Shown one piece after another: positions 18,499 to 27,122 of a stretch of DNA of 64,000 nucleotides. The position numbers and the translations under genes were made by a program. Position 1 is the first letter of the stretch. Every line of letters starts with the position of its first letter. The notes under the pieces are model-generated. The model was given only the letters and a program-made list of their open reading frames with translations, was not told where the DNA came from and did no database searches. This stretch comes from Mesorhizobium sp. Z1-4. Its GTDB lineage: Bacteria > Pseudomonadota > Alphaproteobacteria > Rhizobiales > Rhizobiaceae. The stretch covers positions 1,114,399 through 1,178,398 of the forward strand of contig NZ_RCIO01000001.1 in assembly GCF_004000235.1 (NCBI RefSeq). Reading direction: 5' to 3'.

Positions 18499-19500
18499 TT
18501 GGATTCCATCGAGCGGGCGATAAGGGATGCGCTGGCAAAGGGCGATGCGCGCGACAAGGCCTATCGCGAAAACGTCTACCGGTCGGTGCTGGCGGCGCTG
18601 GAGCGCGCCAATGCGGCGGATCCCGAGCTTTCCCAGGAAACCATCACACATCGCAGGCGGGCACTTCAGGGCCACATAACAACGATCGAACGCGAATTCG
18701 TCGTGCCGTCCGCACCTAAGGTGGAGCCGCCCCGCGCAGCGGCCGAAACCGGAGGGCAGGCTACCGCCTCGCCGCAAATCGATGCGCCGACCCGTGACGA
18801 ACCCGCGGCGCCACGCTTTGATGAAGCGTCCGAAGAGATCGGCGTGGCTGAAGACGACAGGCTGGCACCCGGGGGCGCAAGGCGTTACCGTCGGCGGCGG
18901 CCATATGCCGTCATGTTCGTGGTTGCCATGCTCGTCGCGGCCGTCGCGATCGGCGCCTGGTGGACCGCGCAGCTTGGCCTTTTTTCGCGCCCAGAACCAA
19001 CGGAACCGCCGCCCTCAACAGGCGGCGAGAGCTTCACGCCTCAGCCTCCGGCTGCGGGAACGGTCCGCGATTGGGTGACGCTGTTCGATGTCTCGGATGT
19101 CTCCGGCGTGATCACGCCGTCCGGCACCGCGGCAGGGAAAGTGGAGGACGACGACGGCACCTACCTCGTGGTCCGCTCGGGCTCCGGCGGCGAGGCCGTG
19201 CTTGTCAACGTGCCTGAAGATCTGTTGCAGCGCCTGGCTGGCGGACATGTCGTATTCGACGTGATTGCCCGGTCGGAGGAAGGCCGGGAAACGCAGATTT
19301 CGATCAGCTGCAATTTCGGCGAGCTGGGCGACTGCGGGCGCAGGCGCTATCTCGTCGGTTACGAACGCGCCGACTATCTCTTCGACGTCGAACTTCCGGC
19401 CGGAACGCCTAGCGCGGATGGCACGATCGCGATCGTCTCCGACGTCGACAATGAGGGCAAGGTGCTGCATCTCTTCGAGATCAGGGCCGCGCGGCGTTAG
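18499..19500 (+). CDS. Unknown single-pass membrane protein
   Basis: About 333 residues, no recognised function. The N-terminal ~85 residues look helical (SIERAIRDALAKGDARDKAY, then a segment ending in IEREFVVPSA). A Pro/Ala-rich linker follows, then an RRYRRRRPY positive patch and one membrane helix (VMFVVAMLVAAVAIGAWW, about residues 139-156). A C-terminal ~180-residue beta-rich domain ends in LFEIRAARR and contains two nearby cysteines (ISCNFGELGDCGRRR). The positive patch before the helix predicts the C terminus is periplasmic. TTG at 18499 is preferred (GAGG 8 bases before); TTG at 18466 is possible. It converges on the DNA ligase with a 4-bp overlap of ends. Confidence 0.75.
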   Translation: MDSIERAIRDALAKGDARDKAYRENVYRSVLAALERANAADPELSQETITHRRRALQGHITTIEREFVVPSAPKVEPPRAAAETGGQATASPQIDAPTRDEPAAPRFDEASEEIGVAEDDRLAPGGARRYRRRRPYAVMFVVAMLVAAVAIGAWWTAQLGLFSRPEPTEPPPSTGGESFTPQPPAAGTVRDWVTLFDVSDVSGVITPSGTAAGKVEDDDGTYLVVRSGSGGEAVLVNVPEDLLQRLAGGHVVFDVIARSEEGRETQISISCNFGELGDCGRRRYLVGYERADYLFDVELPAGTPSADGTIAIVSDVDNEGKVLHLFEIRAARR

Positions 19501-21092
19501 TCGAGAAGCGCGAGGAGTGTCTCAAGCCGGTCGGCTTCGCCAGCAGGTTTGTCCCATCTGAGCCGCGATATGCGCGGAAAACGCATCGCCACGCCTGATT
19601 TGTGCCGGGTCGAGCGGTTCAGCCCTTCGAACGCCACTTCCAGCACCAGCCCATGGCCTGGCTCGGCGCGCACCGAGCGCACCGGCCCGAAGCGTTCTAC
19701 CGTGTTGTCGCGCACATATTTGTCGATCTGCTTCAGCTCGTCGTCGGTGAAGCCGAAATAGGCCTTGCCGACAGGCACCAGCTCGGGCGCGTTTTCAGGC
19801 CCGGTCCATACGCCGAATGTGTAGTCGGAATAGAAGCTGGAGCGTTTGCCGTGTCCGCGCTGCGCGTACATCAGAACCGCATCGACGAGGAACGGATCGC
19901 GCTTCCATTTGAACCACGGGCCTTTCGGGCGGCCAGCGGCGTAAGTAGAATCCCAGCGCTTCAACATGATGCCTTCGATCACTGGATGCGGCGGCGACTG
20001 CCGGAGAGACTCCAGTTCCTCGAAGGTTTCGAAGGTCACCAGCGGCGACAAGTCGAAGCGGCTGGCATCCAGCCCGGTGACGAAATCTGCCAGCCGCTCG
20101 CGCCGTTGCGCAAACGGCATTGCGCGCAAATCCTCTTCGCCCGCCCGCAGCAGATCGTAACAACGCACGAATGCCGGGTACCGCGCCTGCATCTTGGCAG
20201 AGACAGTCTTGCGGTTGAGCCGTTGCTGCAGATCGGAAAAGCTGCCGGTCTCATGCGGCGGCGTGCCGACCAGCAATTCGCCGTCGATGGTGCCGTCGAA
20301 CGTCACCGCCTCCACCAGGTCGGGGAACGCACCCGATACATCGTCACCGGTGCGCGAATAGATGCGGCGGACGCCGGCTTCCGCGGTGACCTGAACGCGT
20401 ATGCCGTCCCACTTCCATTCAGCCGCATAGTCCGCGGGGTCGAGCTTCTCGCGGTCGTTTTCGGCAAGCGGGTGGGCGAGCATGACGGGCCGGAAAAGCG
20501 CGGCAGCGCTTTCTTCCGGCTTGTCGCCCTTGCCTTCGAGCCAGGCGAAAAGCGCCTCGTAGGGCGCTTCGATGCCGTGCCAGATTTCCTCGATCTCGCT
20601 CACATCAATGTCGCCGAGCCCAGCCAGCGCCTGTTTCGCGAGCCTTGCCGAAACGCCGATCCGCAATCCGCCGGTGACAAGCTTGATGACCGCGAAGCGC
20701 GCCGGAATGTCGAGTTCGTCGAGTAGTGCCGCAAGTATTGCCGGCGCATCGGAACGGCTGGCGGCGGCGAGCGTGTCCACCACTTGCGCCAGCGGCGGGC
20801 CGCCGCCGCTGTTCTCCTCGCCGCCGGGCCATACCAGCGACAGCGTTTCCGCCAGGTCGCCGACATAGTCGTAGGAGTAGGCGAAAAGCACCGGATCGAT
20901 GCGCTCCGCACCTAGCGCCCGCAAGACGCCCGGTTTCACGCCGGTGAAAGACAAATCGCCGGTGATTGCCGCCAGCGCGTAGCCCCGGTCGGGGTCCGGC
21001 GTAGAACGCAAATAGTCCGTCATCAGCTTCAGCTTGGCGTTGCGGCTTGCCGTCAGCACCAGCCGGTCGAGGAGTTCGGCGAAGCGCTGCAT
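19497..21092 (-). CDS. ATP-dependent DNA ligase, damage-response type
   Basis: A 531-residue ligase. Motif I is EWKWDGIR with the adenylated Lys227. The N-terminal ~200 residues are the helical DNA-binding domain seen in larger ATP ligases, and the C-terminal OB domain ends near GDLVET-like DRLETLLALLD. In alphaproteobacteria this family is known as the cisplatin damage response ligase and travels with the exonuclease, helicase and PdeM encoded next to it. Its ATG directly follows the exonuclease stop, so the two form one minus-strand operon. It is separate from the essential NAD+ ligase LigA. Confidence 0.93.
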   Translation of the reverse strand: MQRFAELLDRLVLTASRNAKLKLMTDYLRSTPDPDRGYALAAITGDLSFTGVKPGVLRALGAERIDPVLFAYSYDYVGDLAETLSLVWPGGEENSGGGPPLAQVVDTLAAASRSDAPAILAALLDELDIPARFAVIKLVTGGLRIGVSARLAKQALAGLGDIDVSEIEEIWHGIEAPYEALFAWLEGKGDKPEESAAALFRPVMLAHPLAENDREKLDPADYAAEWKWDGIRVQVTAEAGVRRIYSRTGDDVSGAFPDLVEAVTFDGTIDGELLVGTPPHETGSFSDLQQRLNRKTVSAKMQARYPAFVRCYDLLRAGEEDLRAMPFAQRRERLADFVTGLDASRFDLSPLVTFETFEELESLRQSPPHPVIEGIMLKRWDSTYAAGRPKGPWFKWKRDPFLVDAVLMYAQRGHGKRSSFYSDYTFGVWTGPENAPELVPVGKAYFGFTDDELKQIDKYVRDNTVERFGPVRSVRAEPGHGLVLEVAFEGLNRSTRHKSGVAMRFPRISRLRWDKPAGEADRLETLLALLD

Positions 21093-22103
21093 CTAGTCGC
21101 CCTCGTCCTCGTAGCCGACGAGGTTGAGCGGCCGCGCGGCGATGCCGTTGATCTCGCACCAGCGCACAAGGGCTTCTTCGCGGCCATGCGTGACCCAGAC
21201 CTCGCCTGCTCCGGTATCGCGTATGGTGCGGGTCAGTTCCTCCCAGTCGCCATGGTCGGAGATGATCAGCGGCAGCTCCACGCCGCGCTGCTTGGCGCGC
21301 TGTCGAATACGCATCCAGCCCGAAGCGAATGCCGAAACCGGGTCGGCGAAGCGCCGCGCCCAGCGGTCGGCGAAGGCGGATGGCGGCCCAACAACGATCT
21401 CGCCGGCGAAATCGCCACCCTCGGCGTTGTCCAGCGTCGCCGGTTCGAGCCGGCCAAGCTCGATACCCTCGCTCTGATAATAGGCGCAGAGCTTCTCCAG
21501 CGCGCCGTGGATGAAGACCGGCCGGTCGTAGCCGGCGTCGCGCAAAAGACGGATCACGCGTTGCGCCTTGCCGAGCGCATAGGCGCCGACCAGATGCGTC
21601 CGTTCCTGGAAGGCAGCGGCGGAAGCGAGCAGCCGCCTGATTTCGCCTGCGGCGTCCGGGTGCTTGAAGACAGGCAGGCCGAAGGTCGCTTCGGTGATGA
21701 AGACGTCGCAAGGCACCACTTCGAAATCGGCGGAGGTCGCATCTTTCTGGCGTTTGTAGTCGCCCGACGCCACGATCCTGATGCCGCCGGCCTCAACCGC
21801 GATCTGCGCCGAACCCAGCACATGCCCCGCCGGATGGAAGGACACTTTCGCGCCGCCAATCGCGACCTGCTGGCCGCACTCGATCGCCTGGCTGGTGCCG
21901 GCGAAATCGTCGCCATAGCGCAACTTCATGATCGCCAGCGTCTCGCGCGTCGCGAGCACGCTTTCGTGGCCGGCACGCGCATGGTCGGAATGCCCGTGCG
22001 TGATCAACGCCCGCTCCACCGGTCGCACCGGGTCGATGAAGAAATCGCCCAGCGGGCAAAAGAGACCTTCGGGCCTTGTGTGGAGAAGCTGTTCGGGGCG
22101 CAT
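21093..22103 (-). CDS. Ligase-associated DNA exonuclease (metallo-beta-lactamase fold)
   Basis: A 336-residue nuclease of the MBL/beta-CASP-like group. The metal-binding motif THGHSDHARAGH lies at residues 35-46, and further histidines occur in FHPAGHVLGSAQ and ISDHGDW. The start at 22103 (MRPEQLL) matches the usual family N terminus; the longer frame to 22154 adds 17 residues without a clear ribosome-binding site. It is immediately upstream of the ATP-dependent ligase. Family members are predicted to process DNA ends before ligation. Confidence 0.9.
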   Translation of the reverse strand: MRPEQLLHTRPEGLFCPLGDFFIDPVRPVERALITHGHSDHARAGHESVLATRETLAIMKLRYGDDFAGTSQAIECGQQVAIGGAKVSFHPAGHVLGSAQIAVEAGGIRIVASGDYKRQKDATSADFEVVPCDVFITEATFGLPVFKHPDAAGEIRRLLASAAAFQERTHLVGAYALGKAQRVIRLLRDAGYDRPVFIHGALEKLCAYYQSEGIELGRLEPATLDNAEGGDFAGEIVVGPPSAFADRWARRFADPVSAFASGWMRIRQRAKQRGVELPLIISDHGDWEELTRTIRDTGAGEVWVTHGREEALVRWCEINGIAARPLNLVGYEDEGD

Positions 22104-22233
22104 CGCCTGAAGATAGCGGTTTGCCGCGGCCGGAAAAGCCTTCGCGGCTGCCACCAGAATCTCTCTTGCCAGTTCGCGACAATCGCGGGATAAGCCGCGC
22201 GCCCGGGATGCCGGGTTCCGGAACCCTCAAGAC

Positions 22234-23208
22234 ATGCAATATCTGCAGCTTTCGTCCGGCGATCTCGTCGTCGACCGCCGCGCCTCCTATGCCGAAGCTC
22301 TGTTTTCGGCAGGTGACCACATGGCCGCGGCCGAGCTTCTACGTGAGGCACTTGAGCTTGCGCCCACATGGAGCGCCGGCTGGTTCCGCTGCGGCGAAAT
22401 CTACTGGGAGGCCGGCCGTGCCGAAGAGGCCGCCGATTGCTGGCGCGAGGTGCTGCGGCTCGACCCCGCCGACAGCCTTGGCGCTACGCTCAGGCTCGGC
22501 CTCGCTGGCGCGGTGCCGCTTCCCGACCACACGCCGCCGGCGTTCGTCGAGGCGCTGTTCGACCAATATGCGCCCGACTTCGACACCGCTTTGGTCGAAA
22601 CGCTCAACTATCGCGTGCCGGAACTTCTCGCCGAAGCGATAGCTCGCACCGGCTCAAACGCATTTGCCCATGCAGTCGATCTCGGCTGCGGCACCGGTCT
22701 GATGGGCGAGCGCTTGCGCAAGGCGGTGAGCTTTCTGGAAGGCGCGGACCTGTCGGCCGAGATGCTGAGGCGCGCCGAGGCAAAGCGCGTCTATGACCGG
22801 CTCGAGAAAGCCGACCTGCAGAGTTTGGTTATTCCTGAAGAAGCCGATCTCGTCACGGCAGCCGATGTCTTCATGTATGTCGGCGGACTGGAAGCGCTGT
22901 TCGCGCGCATTTCGGCTTCGCTCGCGCCTGGTGCTCTGTTCGCCTTCAGCGTCGAGCGGCATGACGGCGATGGCTTCGTACTTCTGGCCTCGCGTCGCTA
23001 TGCCCACTCCGAGACCTATCTGCGTGACCTGCTCGCCGCCAACGGCTTCGAGTTGCTCTCGCTCGACCGCAAGCCGATCCGCATGGACCGCGGCGAGGCA
23101 ATCGAAGGGCTGATCGTTGTTGCACGCCGGGCAGACGTTATCGACGTGCCGGTGGCCGCAGCTGAAGACGAGACCAGTCACGCCGCCGAACTGCGCCAGC
23201 CAAACTGA
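22234..23208 (+). CDS. TPR-containing class I SAM-dependent methyltransferase
   Basis: A 324-residue protein. Residues about 15-85 carry two TPR-like helix pairs (YAEALFSAGDHMAAAELLRE and EIYWEAGRAEEAADCWREVL). The remainder is a Rossmann methyltransferase with motif I AVDLGCGTGLMGERLR and the post-motif DLSAEMLRRA. It starts 130 bp from the divergent exonuclease and ends 58 bp before the Lhr-like helicase, inside the ligase-associated repair module. The target is not known; a protein substrate held by the TPRs is plausible. The gene could be a functional member of the module or a frequent neighbour only. Confidence 0.88.
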   Translation: MQYLQLSSGDLVVDRRASYAEALFSAGDHMAAAELLREALELAPTWSAGWFRCGEIYWEAGRAEEAADCWREVLRLDPADSLGATLRLGLAGAVPLPDHTPPAFVEALFDQYAPDFDTALVETLNYRVPELLAEAIARTGSNAFAHAVDLGCGTGLMGERLRKAVSFLEGADLSAEMLRRAEAKRVYDRLEKADLQSLVIPEEADLVTAADVFMYVGGLEALFARISASLAPGALFAFSVERHDGDGFVLLASRRYAHSETYLRDLLAANGFELLSLDRKPIRMDRGEAIEGLIVVARRADVIDVPVAAAEDETSHAAELRQPN

Positions 23209-23266
23209 TCACGGTTTGTTCGCATTTTCGCTTGGCGCGCCCGCGGCCGGGCGCTAACGTTCGCGC

Positions 23267-25927
23267 GTGACCGCGAAACCAGACCTCACCAGCGCCGAAG
23301 CCGGCCCTTATCTGCCTGAACCGTTCCTGCGCTGGTTTGCGGAGCGCGGCTGGTCGCCGCGCCCACATCAGCTGGAATTGCTGGGCAAGGCGCAGGCGGG
23401 CGCCTCGGTGCTGCTCATAGCCCCGACCGGGGCGGGCAAGACGCTGGCCGGTTTTCTGCCTTCGCTGGTCGATCTGGCCGAGCGCCCGAAACGCAAGCCG
23501 GGCGAGCCCTTTCGCGGCATCCACACGCTTTATATCTCGCCGCTCAAGGCGCTCGCCGTCGATATCGAGCGCAATCTCGGCAAACCGGTCGCCGAGATCG
23601 GCCTCAGCCTCTCGATGGAAACACGCACCGGCGACACGCCGTCTCACAAGCGCCAGCGGCAGAAATATGCACCGCCCGACATTCTGCTCACCACACCAGA
23701 GCAGCTTGCTCTGCTGATCGCCTCGCGCGAGGCGGACCGGCTCTTTTTCGGCCTTCGCTATGTGGTGCTCGATGAGCTGCATTCGCTCGTCACGTCCAAA
23801 CGCGGCCATCTCCTTTCGCTGGGGCTGGCGCGCCTGCGCCGCTTTCAGCCGCAGCTTCAGGCGGTCGGGCTGTCGGCGACGGTGGCCGACCCGGATGCGC
23901 TGCGGCGCTGGCTGGTGAGCCAGGCGAGCCTCTCCCCCCTTGAGGGGGAGATGGCCGCGAAGCGGCCAGAGGGGGTTGCCTCAGAAGGCGCCGCTGGAAA
24001 GCTGAGCCCTGCATCAACCACCCCACCCCGATCGGCTGTGCCGATCGACCCTCCCCTCAAGGGGGAGGGAAAGCGCAGCGCTATGTCTGAACTGATCACC
24101 GTGAAGGGCGGCGCGAAACCTGAAATCACCATCCTGGATTCGAACGAGCGCGTGCCCTGGTCTGGGCATTCCGCCCGCTACGCGATCCCCGAAGTTTATG
24201 AAGCGATCAAGCGCCACAAAACGACGCTTCTGTTCGTCAACACGCGCAGCCAGGCAGAGCTTTTGTTCCAGGAACTCTGGCGCATCAACGATGAATCGCT
24301 GCCGATCGCGCTGCATCACGGTTCGCTCGATGTCGGCCAGCGAAGGCGCGTCGAAAAGGCAATGGAGGATGGCAGCCTGCGCGCCATCGTCGCCACGTCG
24401 ACACTCGATCTCGGCATCGACTGGGGCGATGTCGATCTGGTCGTCCATGTCGGCGCTCCGAAGGGCGCGAGCCGGCTTGCCCAGCGTATCGGCCGCGCCA
24501 ACCACCGGCTGGATGAGCCGAGCCGCGCCACCCTCGTGCCGGCAAACCGCTTCGAAGTGCTGGAGTGCAAAGCGGCGGTCGAGGCTAACTATCTCGGCGC
24601 GCAGGATACGCCGCCTCTGCTGGCCGGCGCGCTGGACGTGCTGGCGCAGCACGTGCTGGGCTCGGCCTGCGGCGATCCCTTCCAAGCCGACGAGCTCTAT
24701 GCCGAGGTCCGTTCCGCCGCACCTTATGCCGCGCTCGACCGCGGGACTTTCGATGAAGTGGTCGCCTTCGTCGCCACTGGCGGCTACGCGCTGAAAAGCT
24801 ATGAGCGTTATGCCCGCATACGGCAGATGCAGGACGGCCGCTGGCGCGTCGCGAATCCGCGCATCGCGCAGCAATACCGGCTGAATGTCGGCACGATCGT
24901 GGAATCTCCCATGCTCAATGTCCGCTATGTGCGGGCCGGGCGCGGCGCGGCAGCGCGCGGCGGGCCGGTGCTTGGCAAGATCGAGGAATATTTCATCGAA
25001 ACGCTGGCGCCGGGCGACACATTCCTCTTCGCCGGCAAGACGCTGCGGCTGGAAGGCATCCGCGAAAACGAGTGTTTTGTATCGAATGCCGCCGGCGAGG
25101 ATGCCAAGGTTCCCTCCTATGCCGGCGGCAAGTTCCCGCTCTCCACCTATCTCGCCGAACAGGTGCGCTCGATCCTTGCCGACACGTCGCGCTGGACGTC
25201 TCTGCCGCCGCAAGTGTCGGAGTGGTTGCAGGTGCAGAAATACAAATCCGTGCTGCCCGGCCGCGACGGCCTCCTGATCGAAACCTTCCCCCGCGCCGAG
25301 CGCCACTACATGGTCGCTTACGCCTTTGAGGGCCGGCTCGCACATCAGACGCTGGGCATGCTTCTGACCCGCAGGCTCGAGCGCGTAGGCGCCCGTCCGC
25401 TGGGCTTCGTCGCGACCGATTACTCTCTGGCCGTGTGGGCACTGGAGGATCTTGGCGCGCTGTTCCAGTCGCGTTACCCGCTGGGCGAACTCTTCGACGA
25501 GGACATGCTGGGCGACGACCTCGATGCCTGGCTCGCCGAAAGCTGGATGCTGAAACGTACCTTCCGCAATTGCGCGGTTATTGCGGGACTGGTCGAGCAG
25601 CGGCACCCCGGCCAGGAAAAGTCCGGCCGCCAGATCACCGTTTCCGCCGACCTGATCTACGATGTGCTCAGAACCCATGAGCCCGACCACATTCTGCTGC
25701 GCGCCACCCATGCAGATGCCGCCGCCGGGCTGCTCGATGTCAGCAGGCTCGGCGACATGCTCTCGCGCATTCGCGGGCGAATCATGCATAAAAGGCTGGA
25801 TCAGATATCGCCGCTCGCGGTTCCGATCATGCTGGAGATCGGCAAGGAACCCGTCGGCAAGGACGCCAGCGAAAGCCTGCTGCGCGAGGCGGCGGACGAT
25901 CTGATTGCCGACGCCATGAAGATGTGA
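23267..25927 (+). CDS. Ligase-associated DEXH-box DNA helicase (Lhr-like)
   Basis: An 886-residue superfamily 2 helicase of the Lhr-core type. Walker A is APTGAGKT (residues 52-59), motif II is VLDELHSL, motif III is GLSATVAD, and motifs V/VI appear as ATSTLDLGIDWGDVD and QRIGRANHR. The C-terminal half carries the Lhr winged-helix and DUF4145-like region. It starts at GTG and is followed after 7 bp by pdeM. Unusually, about 48 residues (222-269) between motif III and domain 2 are encoded by a palindromic repeat element inserted in frame. Without them the flanking text runs normally into ITVKGGAKPEI. The enzyme should still fold, because the insert sits in a loop. Confidence 0.93.
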   Translation: MTAKPDLTSAEAGPYLPEPFLRWFAERGWSPRPHQLELLGKAQAGASVLLIAPTGAGKTLAGFLPSLVDLAERPKRKPGEPFRGIHTLYISPLKALAVDIERNLGKPVAEIGLSLSMETRTGDTPSHKRQRQKYAPPDILLTTPEQLALLIASREADRLFFGLRYVVLDELHSLVTSKRGHLLSLGLARLRRFQPQLQAVGLSATVADPDALRRWLVSQASLSPLEGEMAAKRPEGVASEGAAGKLSPASTTPPRSAVPIDPPLKGEGKRSAMSELITVKGGAKPEITILDSNERVPWSGHSARYAIPEVYEAIKRHKTTLLFVNTRSQAELLFQELWRINDESLPIALHHGSLDVGQRRRVEKAMEDGSLRAIVATSTLDLGIDWGDVDLVVHVGAPKGASRLAQRIGRANHRLDEPSRATLVPANRFEVLECKAAVEANYLGAQDTPPLLAGALDVLAQHVLGSACGDPFQADELYAEVRSAAPYAALDRGTFDEVVAFVATGGYALKSYERYARIRQMQDGRWRVANPRIAQQYRLNVGTIVESPMLNVRYVRAGRGAAARGGPVLGKIEEYFIETLAPGDTFLFAGKTLRLEGIRENECFVSNAAGEDAKVPSYAGGKFPLSTYLAEQVRSILADTSRWTSLPPQVSEWLQVQKYKSVLPGRDGLLIETFPRAERHYMVAYAFEGRLAHQTLGMLLTRRLERVGARPLGFVATDYSLAVWALEDLGALFQSRYPLGELFDEDMLGDDLDAWLAESWMLKRTFRNCAVIAGLVEQRHPGQEKSGRQITVSADLIYDVLRTHEPDHILLRATHADAAAGLLDVSRLGDMLSRIRGRIMHKRLDQISPLAVPIMLEIGKEPVGKDASESLLREAADDLIADAMKM
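23929..24072 (+). repeat. Palindromic repeat element inserted in frame in the helicase gene
   Basis: A GC-rich element of about 144 bp. It opens with the hairpin TCTCCCCC/GGGGGAGA, contains GGCCGC-GAA-GCGGCC and GATCGGC-TGT-GCCGATC, and closes with CCCTCCCC-TCAA-GGGGGAGGG. Its last 27 bases (24046-24072) are identical to 42753-42779 in a second copy. The reading frame crosses it without a stop and is translated as LSPLEGEMAAKRPEG and onward. Such elements are known dispersed repeats in rhizobial genomes. The boundary at the left end is uncertain by a few bases. Confidence 0.85.
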
Positions 25928-25934
25928 GACAGGA

Positions 25935-26642
25935 ATGAACCTCGCAGCCATCGCTGAGCCGCAATATGAAACCGCCACGATCGAAGTGGCGGGTGCGACG
26001 GCGATATGCGACCCGCGCGGCGCGCTCTATTTCGCCGATGACGATCTGCTTGTCGTGTCGGACTTGCATCTGGAAAAGGGTTCTTCGCTCGCCCGCCGCG
26101 GCATCTTCGCGCCGCCATATGATACGGGTTCGACGCTTTCGGTACTGGCGGACATCGTCGCCCAATACCGGCCACAGGCTGTGATCAGCCTTGGCGACAG
26201 CTTTCACGATGCCGAGGGCGCGGCGCGCCTGCCGTTGGTCTATCGGGAGGCGCTGCTTGAGATGATGTCGGGGCGCGACTGGTTCTGGATCGCCGGCAAT
26301 CACGATCCCGACGCTCCGCATGATCTGCCGGGTGAATGCGTGCGCGAGCTGGCGCTGGGCGATCTCATTTTCCGGCACGAACCCTCACGCGGGAGAGCGC
26401 CGGGCGAAATCGCCGGGCACCTGCATCCCGGCGCCCGCATCGTGCGGCGCGGTCGGTCGGTGCGGCGTGCCTGTTTCGCCTGCGATGGCGAGCGCCTCAT
26501 CATGCCGGCCTTCGGCGCGTATACGGGAACGCTGAATATCAGGGACCGCGCCTATGCCGGCCTCTTCGCCGCCGAACGGCTGGTGGCCTACATGCTTGGC
26601 CGCAACAGCGTCTATCCGATCGCCGGCACGGCGCTCAGGTAG
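25935..26642 (+). CDS. pdeM: Ligase-associated DNA damage response endonuclease PdeM
   Basis: A 235-residue calcineurin-like metallophosphoesterase. All metal-binding blocks are present: SDLHLEKG, LGDSFHD, IAGNHDPD and GHLHPGAR. It begins 7 bp after the helicase stop and belongs to the same operon. PdeM is the nuclease/phosphodiesterase partner of the ligase-associated helicase. It converges on the DUF3429 gene with an 8-bp overlap. Confidence 0.92.
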   Translation: MNLAAIAEPQYETATIEVAGATAICDPRGALYFADDDLLVVSDLHLEKGSSLARRGIFAPPYDTGSTLSVLADIVAQYRPQAVISLGDSFHDAEGAARLPLVYREALLEMMSGRDWFWIAGNHDPDAPHDLPGECVRELALGDLIFRHEPSRGRAPGEIAGHLHPGARIVRRGRSVRRACFACDGERLIMPAFGAYTGTLNIRDRAYAGLFAAERLVAYMLGRNSVYPIAGTALR

Positions 26643-27120
26643 CCGTCGCCGCAAAAGCGATGATCATCGTCACCACGATGCCCGCCGTCAGCTGCATGCG
26701 CAGCCGCGCGAACCAGCCGGGCATGCGGCCTGATTGCGCCGAAAGCGAATCCCAGGCGCCATGGGCGGCGAATGCAACCGCCAGAAGCACGAATGAATAG
26801 GGCGGCGGAATAAACAAGGCGGCCCAGCCGCCAAGCGCCGGCACCACCGATATCGCCAACAGGCGCGCCGTATCGTCGTTTGTGCCCGACATGGCATAGC
26901 CCCAGCGGATACCACCCAGAAACGACAGCACGACCGCCGCATAGCCTGTAAGCAATGCGATGGTGGTTTCGCGCCAGAGGTGATCGCCCGGTATGCCATA
27001 CAGCCAGAGCGAAAGAAGGATCGCGGGTACCAGGCCGGCATAACCGAGGCGCAGGGCAACCGTCTGCGGCGACGCTTGTTGGACAGCCCGGTTTTCTTCC
27101 GGTTGCTCGGTTTCGGTCAT
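26635..27120 (-). CDS. DUF3429 membrane protein
   Basis: A 161-residue protein with about five membrane helices (for example YAGLVPAILLSLWLYGI, LLTGYAAVVLSFLGGIRWGYAM and the C-terminal TAGIVVTMIIAFAATAT). FLGGIRWGYAM is the DUF3429 signature. The start at 27120 is preferred over 27156 because GGGAG lies about 7 bases upstream. It is 2 bp from the TIGR02186 gene and probably shares its transcript. Function is unknown. Confidence 0.85.
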   Translation of the reverse strand: MTETEQPEENRAVQQASPQTVALRLGYAGLVPAILLSLWLYGIPGDHLWRETTIALLTGYAAVVLSFLGGIRWGYAMSGTNDDTARLLAISVVPALGGWAALFIPPPYSFVLLAVAFAAHGAWDSLSAQSGRMPGWFARLRMQLTAGIVVTMIIAFAATAT

Positions 27121-27122
27121 TT

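Noticed and set aside
23930..24072. Possible frameshift or pseudogene in the helicase because of the foreign-looking segment
   Set aside because: The segment is a recognisable repeat element, keeps the frame, has no stop, and both flanks read as normal helicase.
24014..25978. Long open frame (654 codons) on the minus strand inside the helicase gene
   Set aside because: The plus strand encodes all helicase motifs in order; the antisense frame is the usual high-GC shadow, with no domain I recognise.
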